A stretch of 64,000 nt of DNA from Flavobacterium rakeshii. GTDB taxonomy: Bacteria; Bacteroidota; Bacteroidia; Flavobacteriales; Flavobacteriaceae. The notes under the pieces were generated by a model that made no database searches, was not told the DNA's origin, and was given only the letters and a program-made list of their open reading frames with translations. The stretch lies in NCBI RefSeq assembly GCF_009741375.1, contig NZ_WOWP01000062.1, positions 62,001 through 126,000 on the forward strand, given 5' to 3'. Made by a program: the position numbers and the translations under genes. This document shows, piece by piece, positions 45,398-53,965 of the stretch (the stretch's first letter is position 1; each line of letters opens with the position of its first letter).

Positions 45398-45437
45398 CAC
45401 AAAATTTAAGGACCGTAAAATTAAGATTTTTAATAAG

Positions 45438-46613
45438 ATGGTGTTTTCCGTAAAATCACTTAAAATCGCGTTAGCGACCCTATTTGCTGTAGTTCCGTTC
45501 ATGGCCATGGCTAATTCTGTACAGGATTCCTTACAGGCTCATAATCAGGAGGCTGCTCATGCAGTTGAACATCATGCGACAGAATCGCATGAGCCAGCAT
45601 CAAAAAAAGACGAAGTAGCTGCATTTATTGATCATCACTTACAGGATGCTCATGATTTTGTTTTCTTCTCTGACAAAGCAGAAGGTAAACACTATGGTTT
45701 TCCGCTTCCTGTTATCCTTTTCGATAACGGACTGAAAATTTTCTCATCTTCAAAATTCCACCACGGTGAAGAGATTGCAGAGGTAGATGGTAACTACTAT
45801 GCATTACACCACGGTAAAATATACAAAACAGATGCTCAGGGTACTTTAAATTTTGATGAGCATCATCACCCAACAAATGTAAAGCCTCTTGATTTTTCAA
45901 TCACTAAGAATGTTTTATCAATGCTGGTTGTAGCCGGATTAATGTTCTTCATGTTTGTTAGTATGGCTAAGTCTTACAAAAAAGGACCTATACCAACAGG
46001 ATTCGGAAGAATACTTGAGCCGCTTATCATTTTCGTAAGAGAAGAAATTGCTATCCCTAATATCGGAGAAAAGAAATACAGAAAATATATGGGCTTCTTG
46101 CTTACTGTATTTTTCTTTATCTGGATTCTTAACCTTTTAGGTATGACTCCTATAGGTATTAACGTAACGGGTAACATCTCTGTAACGGTATGTTTAGCAT
46201 TGTTCACTTATTTCATTACTCAGTTTAGTGCAAACAAAGATTACTGGAAACACATTTTCTGGATGCCGGACGTTCCTGTAGCTATGAAAATTATATTAAT
46301 GCCAATTGAGATATTAGGTACACTTACAAAGCCATTTGCGTTATTAATTCGTTTATTTGCAAACATTACAGCAGGTCACGTTGTAATTATGAGTCTTATA
46401 GCGATGATGTTTGTGGGTCAAAACCTTGCGGCAGATATGCCAATCTCTATAGGTCTTACATTATTTATCTCTGTAATTGAGATACTGGTAGCGTTCTTAC
46501 AGGCGTTTATCTTTACAATGCTTTCGTCATTATTTATTGGTATGGCGGTACAGGAGCATCATCATGCTGAGGATCATGATCCTCATACAGAAGAAGAGCC
46601 GATTATCATTTAA
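45438..46613 (+). CDS. atpB: ATP synthase F0 subunit a
   Basis: Proton-channel subunit of the F1F0 ATP synthase. The ATG at 45438 is chosen because the promoter lies over the longer version; it is followed by a clear signal peptide (VKSLKIALATLFAVVPFMAMA). The 391-residue protein has a long His-rich periplasmic extension (about residues 25-140), typical of Bacteroidota, then membrane helices. The essential arginine is R305 in LLIRLFANITAGHVV. The tail is His/Asp/Glu-rich (EHHHAEDHDPHTEEE). It is followed by atpE after 34 bases. Confidence 0.96.
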   Translation: MVFSVKSLKIALATLFAVVPFMAMANSVQDSLQAHNQEAAHAVEHHATESHEPASKKDEVAAFIDHHLQDAHDFVFFSDKAEGKHYGFPLPVILFDNGLKIFSSSKFHHGEEIAEVDGNYYALHHGKIYKTDAQGTLNFDEHHHPTNVKPLDFSITKNVLSMLVVAGLMFFMFVSMAKSYKKGPIPTGFGRILEPLIIFVREEIAIPNIGEKKYRKYMGFLLTVFFFIWILNLLGMTPIGINVTGNISVTVCLALFTYFITQFSANKDYWKHIFWMPDVPVAMKIILMPIEILGTLTKPFALLIRLFANITAGHVVIMSLIAMMFVGQNLAADMPISIGLTLFISVIEILVAFLQAFIFTMLSSLFIGMAVQEHHHAEDHDPHTEEEPIII

Positions 46614-46647
46614 TTATTTAGAAGTTTAATTTTTATATTATATAGTC

Positions 46648-46845
46648 ATGGGTACAATACCAACTTTAGTAGGAGCAGGTTTAGTAGTAATAGGTGCAGG
46701 CCTTGGTTTAGGTAAAATCGGTGGATCTGCAATGGACGCTATCGCTCGTCAGCCTGAGGCTGCTGGAAAAATCCAAACTGCGATGATTATTATCGCAGCT
46801 TTATTAGAAGGTTTAGCATTCGCTGCTTTAATCCTTGGAAAATAA
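46648..46845 (+). CDS. atpE: ATP synthase F0 subunit c
   Basis: The 65-residue ring subunit. Two membrane helices surround the polar loop R34-Q-P36 (AIARQPEAAGKIQ), and the ion-binding carboxylate is Glu54 in AALLEGLAFAALI. The sodium-type pattern with Glu-Ser is absent, so proton coupling is likely. Around ten copies are needed per enzyme; a strong hairpin follows the gene (46861-46895) and may raise its yield over distal genes. Confidence 0.97.
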   Translation: MGTIPTLVGAGLVVIGAGLGLGKIGGSAMDAIARQPEAAGKIQTAMIIIAALLEGLAFAALILGK

Positions 46846-46860
46846 TAAAGATAAGCTTAA

Positions 46861-46895
46861 CAATACCTGTAGCGGTTGGCTACAGGTGTTGTTTT
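46861..46895 (+). terminator. Terminator-like hairpin between atpE and atpF
   Basis: ACCTGTAGC (46865-46873) pairs with GCTACAGGT (46879-46887) around GGTTG, the stem extended by CAAT/GTTG, then TTTT. As atpF follows in the same direction it probably works as a partial terminator or mRNA-stabilising end. Confidence 0.78.
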
Positions 46896-46939
46896 AAATT
46901 AAAATTTGACTTTAAGTAATTTATATATAACATATAAAG

Positions 46940-47440
46940 ATGGATAAATTAGTAAACGATTTTTCATTTGGTTTGTTCTTTTGGCAGGCAATCATTTTAT
47001 TAGTATTAATTGTACTACTTGTTAAATTTGCCTGGAAACCTATTATGGATTCTATCACTGCAAGAGAAGAAGGTATTTCTAACGCTTTAGCTGCTGCTGA
47101 AGCTGCACGTAAAGAAATGCAAAACTTACAGGCAGATAACGAAAGAATTCTTCAGGAAGCAAGAGCTGAAAGAGATGCTATGATGAAAGAGGCAAGAGAG
47201 ATCAAAGAAAAAATGATCGCTGATGCTAAAACTGAAGCTCAGGTTCAGGGTGAGAAAATGATTGAGCAGGCTAAGGCTACTATTAACAGCGAGAAAAACG
47301 CTGCTATGGCAGAACTTAAAGCTCAGGTTTCTGGCCTATCGCTTGAAATTGCAGAGAAGATACTTAAACAAGAATTATCTAACGACGCTGCTCAGACTAC
47401 TTTAGTTGAGAAAATGTTAGATGACGTAAAATTAAACTAA
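46940..47440 (+). CDS. atpF: ATP synthase F0 subunit b
   Basis: Peripheral stalk subunit of 166 residues: one N-terminal membrane helix (FFWQAIILLVLIVLLVKFAW) followed by a long charged coiled coil (AAEAARKEMQNLQADNERIL onwards). Length is standard. Five bases before atpH. Confidence 0.97.
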   Translation: MDKLVNDFSFGLFFWQAIILLVLIVLLVKFAWKPIMDSITAREEGISNALAAAEAARKEMQNLQADNERILQEARAERDAMMKEAREIKEKMIADAKTEAQVQGEKMIEQAKATINSEKNAAMAELKAQVSGLSLEIAEKILKQELSNDAAQTTLVEKMLDDVKLN

Positions 47441-47444
47441 TCTT

Positions 47445-47978
47445 ATGACAGGTTCAAGAGCTGCAGTAAGATATGCAAAGGCAATCCTTGAAATGGCTCA
47501 GGCTTCTAACGTAGCCGAGCAGGTAAACGGGGATATGGCTCTTATAGCATCTACAATTAAAGAAAATAGCGAGCTTAACAGCTTTATTGATAGCCCTACC
47601 ATTAAGGCAGAGGTTAAGGAGAGTGCTTTAAACGAAGTGTTTGCTTCTGCACAAAACATCACTAAAGGTTTATTCCGTCTTTTATTAGAAAATAAAAGAT
47701 TTGAAATTCTTGGTAGTGTTGCTGTACAGTATGCAAAACAGTATGACGAAGCAATTGGTGTAGAGCAGGCAACTGTAACTACAGCTTTCCCTATAACTGC
47801 CGAGCTTGAAGCTAAGGTACTGGCGAAAATAAAAGAGTTTTCAGATAAAAAAATCACCATTAAAAATGTGGTTGACCCATCTATAATAGGAGGGTTTATC
47901 CTAAGGGTAGGTGATAAGCAGTTCAATGCATCTGTAGCAAACAGGCTGCTAACCCTAAAAAGAGAATTAAGTAATTAA
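47445..47978 (+). CDS. atpH: ATP synthase F1 subunit delta
   Basis: A 177-residue protein linking F1 to the peripheral stalk. It starts MTGSRAAVRYAKAILEMAQA and ends with the conserved KITIKNVVDPSIIGGFILRV and ANRLLTLKREL. Thirty-eight bases separate it from atpA. Confidence 0.97.
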   Translation: MTGSRAAVRYAKAILEMAQASNVAEQVNGDMALIASTIKENSELNSFIDSPTIKAEVKESALNEVFASAQNITKGLFRLLLENKRFEILGSVAVQYAKQYDEAIGVEQATVTTAFPITAELEAKVLAKIKEFSDKKITIKNVVDPSIIGGFILRVGDKQFNASVANRLLTLKRELSN

Positions 47979-48016
47979 GTATTTATCACACAAAAGTGTC
48001 TAAATTATAAAGTAAG

Positions 48017-49591
48017 ATGGCAGAAATTAAACCTGCTGAAATTTCAGCAATATTAAAGAAACAATTGTCCGGTTTTGAATCGGGTGCTACATTAGAAGAA
48101 GTAGGAACTGTTCTTCAGGTAGGTGATGGTATTGCCCGTGTATACGGATTGTCTAACGCTCAATATGGTGAGTTAGTACAGTTTGATAACGGGTTAGAGG
48201 GTATTGTATTAAACCTTGAAGAAGACAATGTGGGCGTAGTATTGCTTGGCCCTTCTACCGGAATTAAAGAGGGATCAACTGTAAAAAGACTACAGCGTAT
48301 CGCTTCACTTAAAGTAGGTGAGCAAATGGTAGGTCGTGTAGTTGATACACTAGGTAACCCAATTGATGGTAAAGGTCCTATTGGTGGTGATCTTTATGAG
48401 ATGCCTCTTGAGCGTAAAGCTCCCGGAGTTATCTTCCGTCAGCCGGTAACAGAGCCGCTACAAACAGGTATTAAAGCTGTTGATGCCATGATCCCTGTAG
48501 GTCGTGGACAGCGTGAGCTTGTAATTGGTGACCGTCAAACTGGTAAAACTACAGTTTGTATTGACACCATTCTTAACCAAAAAGAATTTTATGATGCAGG
48601 TAAGCCTGTATTCTGTATATATGTTGCTGTAGGACAAAAAGCTTCTACTGTAGCAGGTATTGCAAAAACATTAGAAGAAAAAGGCGCAATGGCTTATACA
48701 GTTATCGTTGCTGCTAATGCTTCTGACCCTGCTCCGATGCAGGTATATGCACCATTTGCAGGTGCTGCGATAGGTGAGTACTTCCGTGATACAGGTCGTC
48801 CTGCACTTATCATCTATGATGATTTATCTAAACAAGCGGTAGCTTACCGTGAGGTGTCTCTTCTACTTAGAAGACCACCGGGACGTGAGGCTTACCCTGG
48901 TGACGTTTTCTACCTTCACTCAAGACTACTTGAGCGTGCTGCAAAAGTAATTGCAGATGATGATATCGCTAAAAATATGAATGACTTACCTGAGTCATTA
49001 AAACCAATCGTTAAAGGTGGTGGTTCGTTAACGGCTCTTCCTATTATCGAAACTCAGGCAGGTGACGTTTCTGCTTATATCCCAACAAACGTAATTTCGA
49101 TTACAGACGGTCAGATATTCCTTGAGTCAGATTTATTCAACTCGGGTGTACGTCCTGCAATTAACGTAGGTATCTCTGTATCACGTGTTGGTGGTAACGC
49201 TCAGATCAAATCAATGAAAAAAGTATCGGGTACTCTTAAGTTAGACCAGGCACAGTTCCGTGAGCTTGAGGCTTTCGCTAAGTTTGGTTCTGACCTTGAT
49301 GCTGCTACTTTAAATGTAATTGAAAAAGGTAGAAGAAACGTTGAAATCCTTAAGCAGGCAGTAAACGATCCTTTCACTGTAGAGAATCAGGTTGCGATTA
49401 TTTATGCAGGTACTAAAAACCTACTTAAAAACGTACCGGTATCTAAAGTTAAAGAATTCGAGAAAGATTATATCGAGTACTTAAACGCTAAGCACAGAGA
49501 TACTCTTGACGCTCTTAAAGCCGGTAAATTTACCGATGAGCTTACAGACGTTTTAGAGAAAGCTGCTGCTGAAATTGCTGCAAAATACTAA
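48017..49591 (+). CDS. atpA: ATP synthase F1 subunit alpha
   Basis: Non-catalytic nucleotide-binding subunit of 524 residues. P-loop GDRQTGKT at 171-178, the signature [20 protein letters not shown], and the arginine-finger region in that segment are intact. The beta subunit gene that normally accompanies it is not in this cluster. Confidence 0.98.
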   Translation: MAEIKPAEISAILKKQLSGFESGATLEEVGTVLQVGDGIARVYGLSNAQYGELVQFDNGLEGIVLNLEEDNVGVVLLGPSTGIKEGSTVKRLQRIASLKVGEQMVGRVVDTLGNPIDGKGPIGGDLYEMPLERKAPGVIFRQPVTEPLQTGIKAVDAMIPVGRGQRELVIGDRQTGKTTVCIDTILNQKEFYDAGKPVFCIYVAVGQKASTVAGIAKTLEEKGAMAYTVIVAANASDPAPMQVYAPFAGAAIGEYFRDTGRPALIIYDDLSKQAVAYREVSLLLRRPPGREAYPGDVFYLHSRLLERAAKVIADDDIAKNMNDLPESLKPIVKGGGSLTALPIIETQAGDVSAYIPTNVISITDGQIFLESDLFNSGVRPAINVGISVSRVGGNAQIKSMKKVSGTLKLDQAQFRELEAFAKFGSDLDAATLNVIEKGRRNVEILKQAVNDPFTVENQVAIIYAGTKNLLKNVPVSKVKEFEKDYIEYLNAKHRDTLDALKAGKFTDELTDVLEKAAAEIAAKY

Positions 49592-49608
49592 TTAGATTTT
49601 AGACTTAA

Positions 49609-49648
49609 GTATTGAGAGCTGAGCTGGTAAAGCCTCAACTCTCAATAC
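49609..49648 (+). repeat. Hairpin between atpA and atpG
   Basis: GTATTGAGAG (49609-49618) and CTCTCAATAC (49639-49648) are exact reverse complements, extended inside by TGAG/CTCA. There is no T-run, so this is an intra-operon RNA hairpin rather than a terminator, lying just before atpG. Confidence 0.75.
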
Positions 49649-49667
49649 TCAAACTATATAAATAACA

Positions 49668-50534
49668 ATGGCTAACTTAAAGGAAATACGTAACAGGATT
49701 GCTTCGGTTTCATCCACTATGCAAATTACTAGTGCGATGAAAATGGTTTCTGCTGCTAAGCTTAAAAAAGCTCAGGATGCTATTACGGCTATGAGACCTT
49801 ATTCTGAGAAGCTTACAGAGCTATTACAAAACCTTAGCGCTACTCTGGAAGGAGATACAGGAGGTGCGTTTGCAGAACAGCGTGAAGTAAACAAAGTACT
49901 TCTTGTTGTAGTTACTTCTAACAGAGGTTTGTGTGGTGCCTTTAATGCTAATGTGCTTAAACAAACAAAAAACCTACTTACCCAGTATGCCGGTAAAACG
50001 GTTGATGTTTTAACCATTGGTAAAAAAGGTAATGATGCCTTACAAAAAAGCTGTAACATTATAGCAAACCAAAGTTCGTTGTTTGACGACCTTACGTTTG
50101 AAAACGTAGCAGAGGTTGCACAAACACTTATGGATAAGTTTGCAGCTGGTGAATATGACAAAATCGAGTTAGTTTACAACCACTTTAAAAATGCAGCTAC
50201 TCAGATTGTAATGGCAGAACAGTTTTTGCCTTTAGTTCCTGCTCAGGCTACAGAGGAAGTAAACAGCAACAGTACTGATTATATTTTTGAACCTTCTAAA
50301 GAAGAAATCGTATTAAGCCTTATACCGCTTTCGTTAAAAACTCAGCTTTATAAAGCAGTTCGCGATTCTTTTGCTTCAGAGCACGGTGCACGTATGACAG
50401 CAATGCATAAAGCAACCGATAATGCTACTGAACTTAGAAACCAGTTAAAATTAACTTACAACAAAGCACGTCAGGCTGCAATTACAGGAGAGATCTTAGA
50501 GATTGTAGGTGGTGCAGAAGCTTTGAACAATTAA
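49668..50534 (+). CDS. atpG: ATP synthase F1 subunit gamma
   Basis: Rotary shaft subunit of 288 residues. The N-terminal helix MANLKEIRNRIASVSSTMQI and TSAMKMVSAAKL, TSNRGLCGAFN in the middle, and the C-terminal NATELRNQLKLTYNKARQAA are diagnostic. It is the last gene of the cluster; a strong terminator follows. atpD and atpC (beta, epsilon) are absent and must be at another locus. Confidence 0.98.
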   Translation: MANLKEIRNRIASVSSTMQITSAMKMVSAAKLKKAQDAITAMRPYSEKLTELLQNLSATLEGDTGGAFAEQREVNKVLLVVVTSNRGLCGAFNANVLKQTKNLLTQYAGKTVDVLTIGKKGNDALQKSCNIIANQSSLFDDLTFENVAEVAQTLMDKFAAGEYDKIELVYNHFKNAATQIVMAEQFLPLVPAQATEEVNSNSTDYIFEPSKEEIVLSLIPLSLKTQLYKAVRDSFASEHGARMTAMHKATDNATELRNQLKLTYNKARQAAITGEILEIVGGAEALNN

Positions 50535-50562
50535 TAATACTGAACACAGCACACAACTATAT

Positions 50563-50592
50563 AAAGAGCCACGCATTGCGTGGCTCTTTTTT
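50563..50592 (+). terminator. Terminator of the ATP synthase operon
   Basis: AAAGAGCCACGCA (50563-50575) pairs with TGCGTGGCTCTTT (50577-50589), followed by T residues. Strong stem with a minimal loop. Confidence 0.92.
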
Positions 50593-50623
50593 ATTACCTT
50601 AGTAAAAAAATAGATATAAAATT

Positions 50624-50833
50624 GTGAAAACCGATTATTGGAACGTTAGTGATGAACAGGTTATTGAAAAAACCGGAAAGAAGATTGATGACTGGATGCA
50701 GCTTCTTGAAACGTTTAATGCAGGAGAGAAAAAGTCTAATGAGGTGGTAGCTTATTTACAACAGGAACATAATGTGCCCCGTTATTAGGCAAGGACATTA
50801 ACCACACGTTATTTAAAGAAAGACGAGCTATAG
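50624..50833 (+). pseudogene. Small DUF4287-like gene interrupted by an amber codon
   Basis: A GTG-initiated frame encodes VKTDYWNVSDEQVIEKTGKK, IDDWMQLLETFNAGEKKSNE and VVAYLQQEHNVPRY, then TAG at 50786-50788. The same frame continues ARTLTTRYLKKDEL to a second TAG at 50831-50833. The family normally reads RYWARTLTTRY here, so a TGG tryptophan codon appears to have become TAG by one base change. Without it the protein would be 69 residues. Either it is a recent pseudogene making a 54-residue truncation, or this is a sequencing error. It fills most of the 353-base gap between atpG and the flippase. Confidence 0.72.
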
Positions 50834-50858
50834 TACTTTCATAACTTCATTATATAGC

Positions 50859-50866
50859 TATTTTTG
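50859..50866 (+). promoter_or_regulatory. -7 promoter element of the second flippase gene
   Basis: TATTTTTG, exact TAnnTTTG, 21 bases before the TTG start codon at 50888. Confidence 0.52.
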
Positions 50867-50887
50867 TATTACTAAACCAATAAGCTT

Positions 50888-52345
50888 TTGAGCCTTTTTA
50901 AAAATCTTTTCAAGCAAACTGCTATTTACGGACTGGCAACGGTAGTGCCAAGGATGCTTAGTTTCCTTTTGGTAGGATTGTATACCAAGTACCTTCCGGA
51001 TGATGAGTATGGTGATGTAAACGTAATTTTTTCGTGGATTGTACTGTTCAATGTGATACTTGCATATGGTATGGAAACCTCTTTTTTCAGGTTTTACAGT
51101 ACAGATAATTCACGGGAGGTAGAGAGTACTTCAACCATATCACTTTTCTGGTCATCTATTGGTTTTTTGTTTCTGGCTCTTTTAGGCAGAACTTACCTTG
51201 CCAACTGGTCGGGTATTGAAGAGCAGTATATTACTTATACCATATGGATACTGGTGCTGGATGCCTTGGTAATTATTCCTTTTTCTAAATTACGGGCACA
51301 GGGCAGGCCTTTGTATTATACCGCCATTAAGGTAGGTAATGTAGTTGTAAATCTTGGACTTAATGTGGTGTTTATATCTTTACTACCGGCATGGGCTGCG
51401 GCAAAGCCAAGTAGTTTTTGGGGAATGATATATATAGATAATTTCCAGATAGGCTATATTTTCGTCTCTAATCTTATAGCAAGCTTCCTTACGCTTTTAG
51501 TATTGGCTCCGCATTATTTTAAAATAAACTGGAGTTTTGATAAGGTACTCTGGAAAAAAATGATGCGTTACAGCCTTCCGGTTTTAGTCGCCGGTATTGC
51601 ATTTGCCATTAACGAATCGTTTGACAGGATATTATTGGAAAACCTATTACCCGAAGATATTGCGAAGGCCAAAGTAGGGCAATACTCTGCCTGCTATAAA
51701 ATAGCGCTTTTCATGACGCTATATGCCACAGCTTTCAGACTGGGAATTGAACCTTTCTTTTTCAGTTATGCTAAAAACGAATCGGCACCAAAAACATATG
51801 CCATGATAACCAAATACTTTATAATTTTTGGTAGCCTTATATTGGTTGGTGTAGTTGTTTTTGCCGATGTTATAAAGGTGCTTCTAATAAAAAGTCCGGA
51901 GTACTGGGAAGCGATGAAAGTAGTTCCGCTTATTATCCTGGCTAATTTCTTTTTGGGTATTTACCACAATCTTTCGGTATGGTACAAACTTACCGATAAA
52001 ACCAAAATGGGCGCTTACATATCTATCGTAGGTGCATTGGTTACTTTAGGGCTAAACTTCCTGTTAATTGAAAAATACGATTATATGGGATCGGCTATAG
52101 CAACCATTTCGGCCTATGGTACCATGATGATTATTTCATACTTTTTGGGAAACAAGTACTACCCTATTCCTTACGACCTTAAAAAAATAGGAGGTTACCT
52201 GGGGTTATCCATATCCATGTCCCTGGTTTACTTTTATTATTTTAGGGAAAATTACTACGTTGGTGCAGCTGTTATAATTGTTTACAGCCTGTTTATTTAC
52301 CAAAACGAAAAAGAAACCCTTAACAGAGTGCTAAAACGGAAATAA
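50888..52345 (+). CDS. Polysaccharide flippase family membrane protein
   Basis: A 485-residue MOP-superfamily protein with about fourteen membrane segments, beginning at TTG with MSLFKNLFKQTAIYGLATVV, PRMLSFLLVGLYTKYLPDDE and YGDVNVIFSWIVLFNVILAY. Conserved within Bacteroidota next to dut and the TPR/DUF4292/EnvC genes, rather than in a glycan locus, so its cargo may be a general lipid-linked intermediate. It is distinct in sequence from the flippase at 21562. Start codon is supported by the -7 element just upstream. Confidence 0.88.
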   Translation: MSLFKNLFKQTAIYGLATVVPRMLSFLLVGLYTKYLPDDEYGDVNVIFSWIVLFNVILAYGMETSFFRFYSTDNSREVESTSTISLFWSSIGFLFLALLGRTYLANWSGIEEQYITYTIWILVLDALVIIPFSKLRAQGRPLYYTAIKVGNVVVNLGLNVVFISLLPAWAAAKPSSFWGMIYIDNFQIGYIFVSNLIASFLTLLVLAPHYFKINWSFDKVLWKKMMRYSLPVLVAGIAFAINESFDRILLENLLPEDIAKAKVGQYSACYKIALFMTLYATAFRLGIEPFFFSYAKNESAPKTYAMITKYFIIFGSLILVGVVVFADVIKVLLIKSPEYWEAMKVVPLIILANFFLGIYHNLSVWYKLTDKTKMGAYISIVGALVTLGLNFLLIEKYDYMGSAIATISAYGTMMIISYFLGNKYYPIPYDLKKIGGYLGLSISMSLVYFYYFRENYYVGAAVIIVYSLFIYQNEKETLNRVLKRK

Positions 52346-52383
52346 TACACCATAAAAACAGCACTTTTACCCGCTATTTTTGA

Positions 52384-52391
52384 TATATTTG
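52384..52391 (+). promoter_or_regulatory. -7 promoter element of dut
   Basis: TATATTTG, exact TAnnTTTG, 20 bases before the dut ATG; TTTT at 52364-52367 may serve as -33. Confidence 0.55.
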
Positions 52392-52411
52392 AAATATAAA
52401 TATTTACCGTA

Positions 52412-52846
52412 ATGACAATAAAAATTATCAATAAATCCAATCACGCTTTACCTAATTATGAAACAGAAGCCTCTGCAGGTATGGACCTTAGGGCTAATAT
52501 AGATGAACCTGTAGTGTTGAGCCCACTGGGAAGGGCTATAATAAAAACAGGATTGTTTATGGAATTGCCTATAGGTTATGAGGCACAGGTAAGGCCACGA
52601 AGCGGACTGGCAGCTAAAAAAGGGATTACCGTGCTTAATAGCCCGGGTACTATTGATGCTGACTATCGCGGAGAAATTGGGGTTATATTGGTAAACCTGT
52701 CTAACGAACCGGTAACTATAGAAAACGGAGAAAGGGTGGCTCAGTTGGTTATAGCTAAGCATGAGCGTGCCGAATGGCTGGAGGCAGAAGTACTAACCGA
52801 AACGAGCCGTGGAGCCGGAGGTTTTGGTAGTACAGGTGTAAAATAA
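52412..52846 (+). CDS. dut: dUTP diphosphatase
   Basis: Hydrolyses dUTP to dUMP, preventing uracil incorporation and supplying dTMP synthesis. The 144-residue trimeric enzyme shows all five motifs, including [44 protein letters not shown] and the C-terminal [12 protein letters not shown] 105-base gap with no obvious promoter match separates it from the nucleotidyltransferase. Confidence 0.97.
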   Translation: MTIKIINKSNHALPNYETEASAGMDLRANIDEPVVLSPLGRAIIKTGLFMELPIGYEAQVRPRSGLAAKKGITVLNSPGTIDADYRGEIGVILVNLSNEPVTIENGERVAQLVIAKHERAEWLEAEVLTETSRGAGGFGSTGVK

Positions 52847-52951
52847 TAAGTAAAAATCAAATCATAAAACCAACTTTGTCCGGAAGTTTTGAGGATACCA
52901 CTAAGTATACTACACTCATAAACCAGACAATACAGAAATAACAGAATAAGA

Positions 52952-53962
52952 ATGAAAATAATTGTTCCTATGGCGGGAAGAGGTTCACGCCTACGCCCAC
53001 ACACACTTACTGTACCAAAACCATTAATACCTATTGCAGGAAAACCTATTGTACACAGGCTGGTTGAAGATATTGCAGGAGTGATAAATCAGGAAATAGA
53101 AGAGATTGCTTTTATAATACATAAGGATTTTGGCATTCAGGTAGAGAAAGACCTTGTTGCCATTGCCGAAAAACTGGGTGCTAAAGGTACTATTTACTAT
53201 CAGGAACAACCACTTGGTACTGCTCATGCTATTATGAGTGCTAAGGAATCTATGAGCGGACCTATAGTTGTGGCTTATGCCGATACACTTTTTAGGGCCG
53301 ATTTTACGTTAGATACTACAGCAGACAGCGTTATTTGGGTAAAACAGGTTGATGATCCCAGTGCTTTTGGTGTTGTTCAGTTAAATGATAAAAAAGAGAT
53401 TGTAGATTTTGTAGAGAAACCAAAAGAGTTTGTTTCAGATCTTGCAATTATAGGTATCTATTACTTTAAAAGCGGAGAAACCCTTCGTGAAGAATTACAG
53501 TACCTACTGGATAATAACATTGTAAAAGGCGGTGAATATCAGCTTACTGACGGACTTGAAAACATGAAGCAAAAAGGGCTGAAGTTTGTGCCGGGTAAAG
53601 TAGATGAATGGATGGACTGCGGTAACAAAAATGTAACTGTAGAGACCAATTCAAGAATGCTTAACTTTTTACATAAAGACGGGGAACATATGGTATCATC
53701 ATCGGTAGTGAATGAAAACAGTACTATTATCCCTCCGTGTTTTATAGGTGAAAATGTAGTACTTAAAAATGCTACTGTTGGGCCTAATGTATCGTTAGGT
53801 AATAATACAAGAGTAGAGAACAGTGAGATTAAAAACAGTTTGGTACAAACCAATGCAGTAATAACAAACGCTCATTTGGATAATGCCATGATAGGCAACC
53901 ACGCTACATTTAACGGTAAGTTTACCAGTATAAGTATTGGAGACTATTCGGTTATAGAATAA
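52952..53962 (+). CDS. Sugar-1-phosphate nucleotidyltransferase
   Basis: A 336-residue enzyme with an N-terminal GT-A nucleotidyltransferase domain (IIVPMAGRGSRLRPHTLTVP, KPLIPIAGKPIVHRLVE, VVAYADTLFRADF, VDEWMDCGNKNVTVETN) and a C-terminal left-handed beta-helix (NSTIIPPCFIGENVVLKNAT). It makes an activated sugar such as dTDP-, UDP- or GDP-hexose; the exact substrate cannot be fixed. Three bases separate it from the TPR gene. Confidence 0.9.
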   Translation: MKIIVPMAGRGSRLRPHTLTVPKPLIPIAGKPIVHRLVEDIAGVINQEIEEIAFIIHKDFGIQVEKDLVAIAEKLGAKGTIYYQEQPLGTAHAIMSAKESMSGPIVVAYADTLFRADFTLDTTADSVIWVKQVDDPSAFGVVQLNDKKEIVDFVEKPKEFVSDLAIIGIYYFKSGETLREELQYLLDNNIVKGGEYQLTDGLENMKQKGLKFVPGKVDEWMDCGNKNVTVETNSRMLNFLHKDGEHMVSSSVVNENSTIIPPCFIGENVVLKNATVGPNVSLGNNTRVENSEIKNSLVQTNAVITNAHLDNAMIGNHATFNGKFTSISIGDYSVIE

Positions 53963-53965
53963 AAT

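Noticed and set aside
45387..45437. 17-residue extension of atpB
   Set aside because: The -7 element TACCTTTG is inside it, and the shorter form begins with a proper signal peptide.
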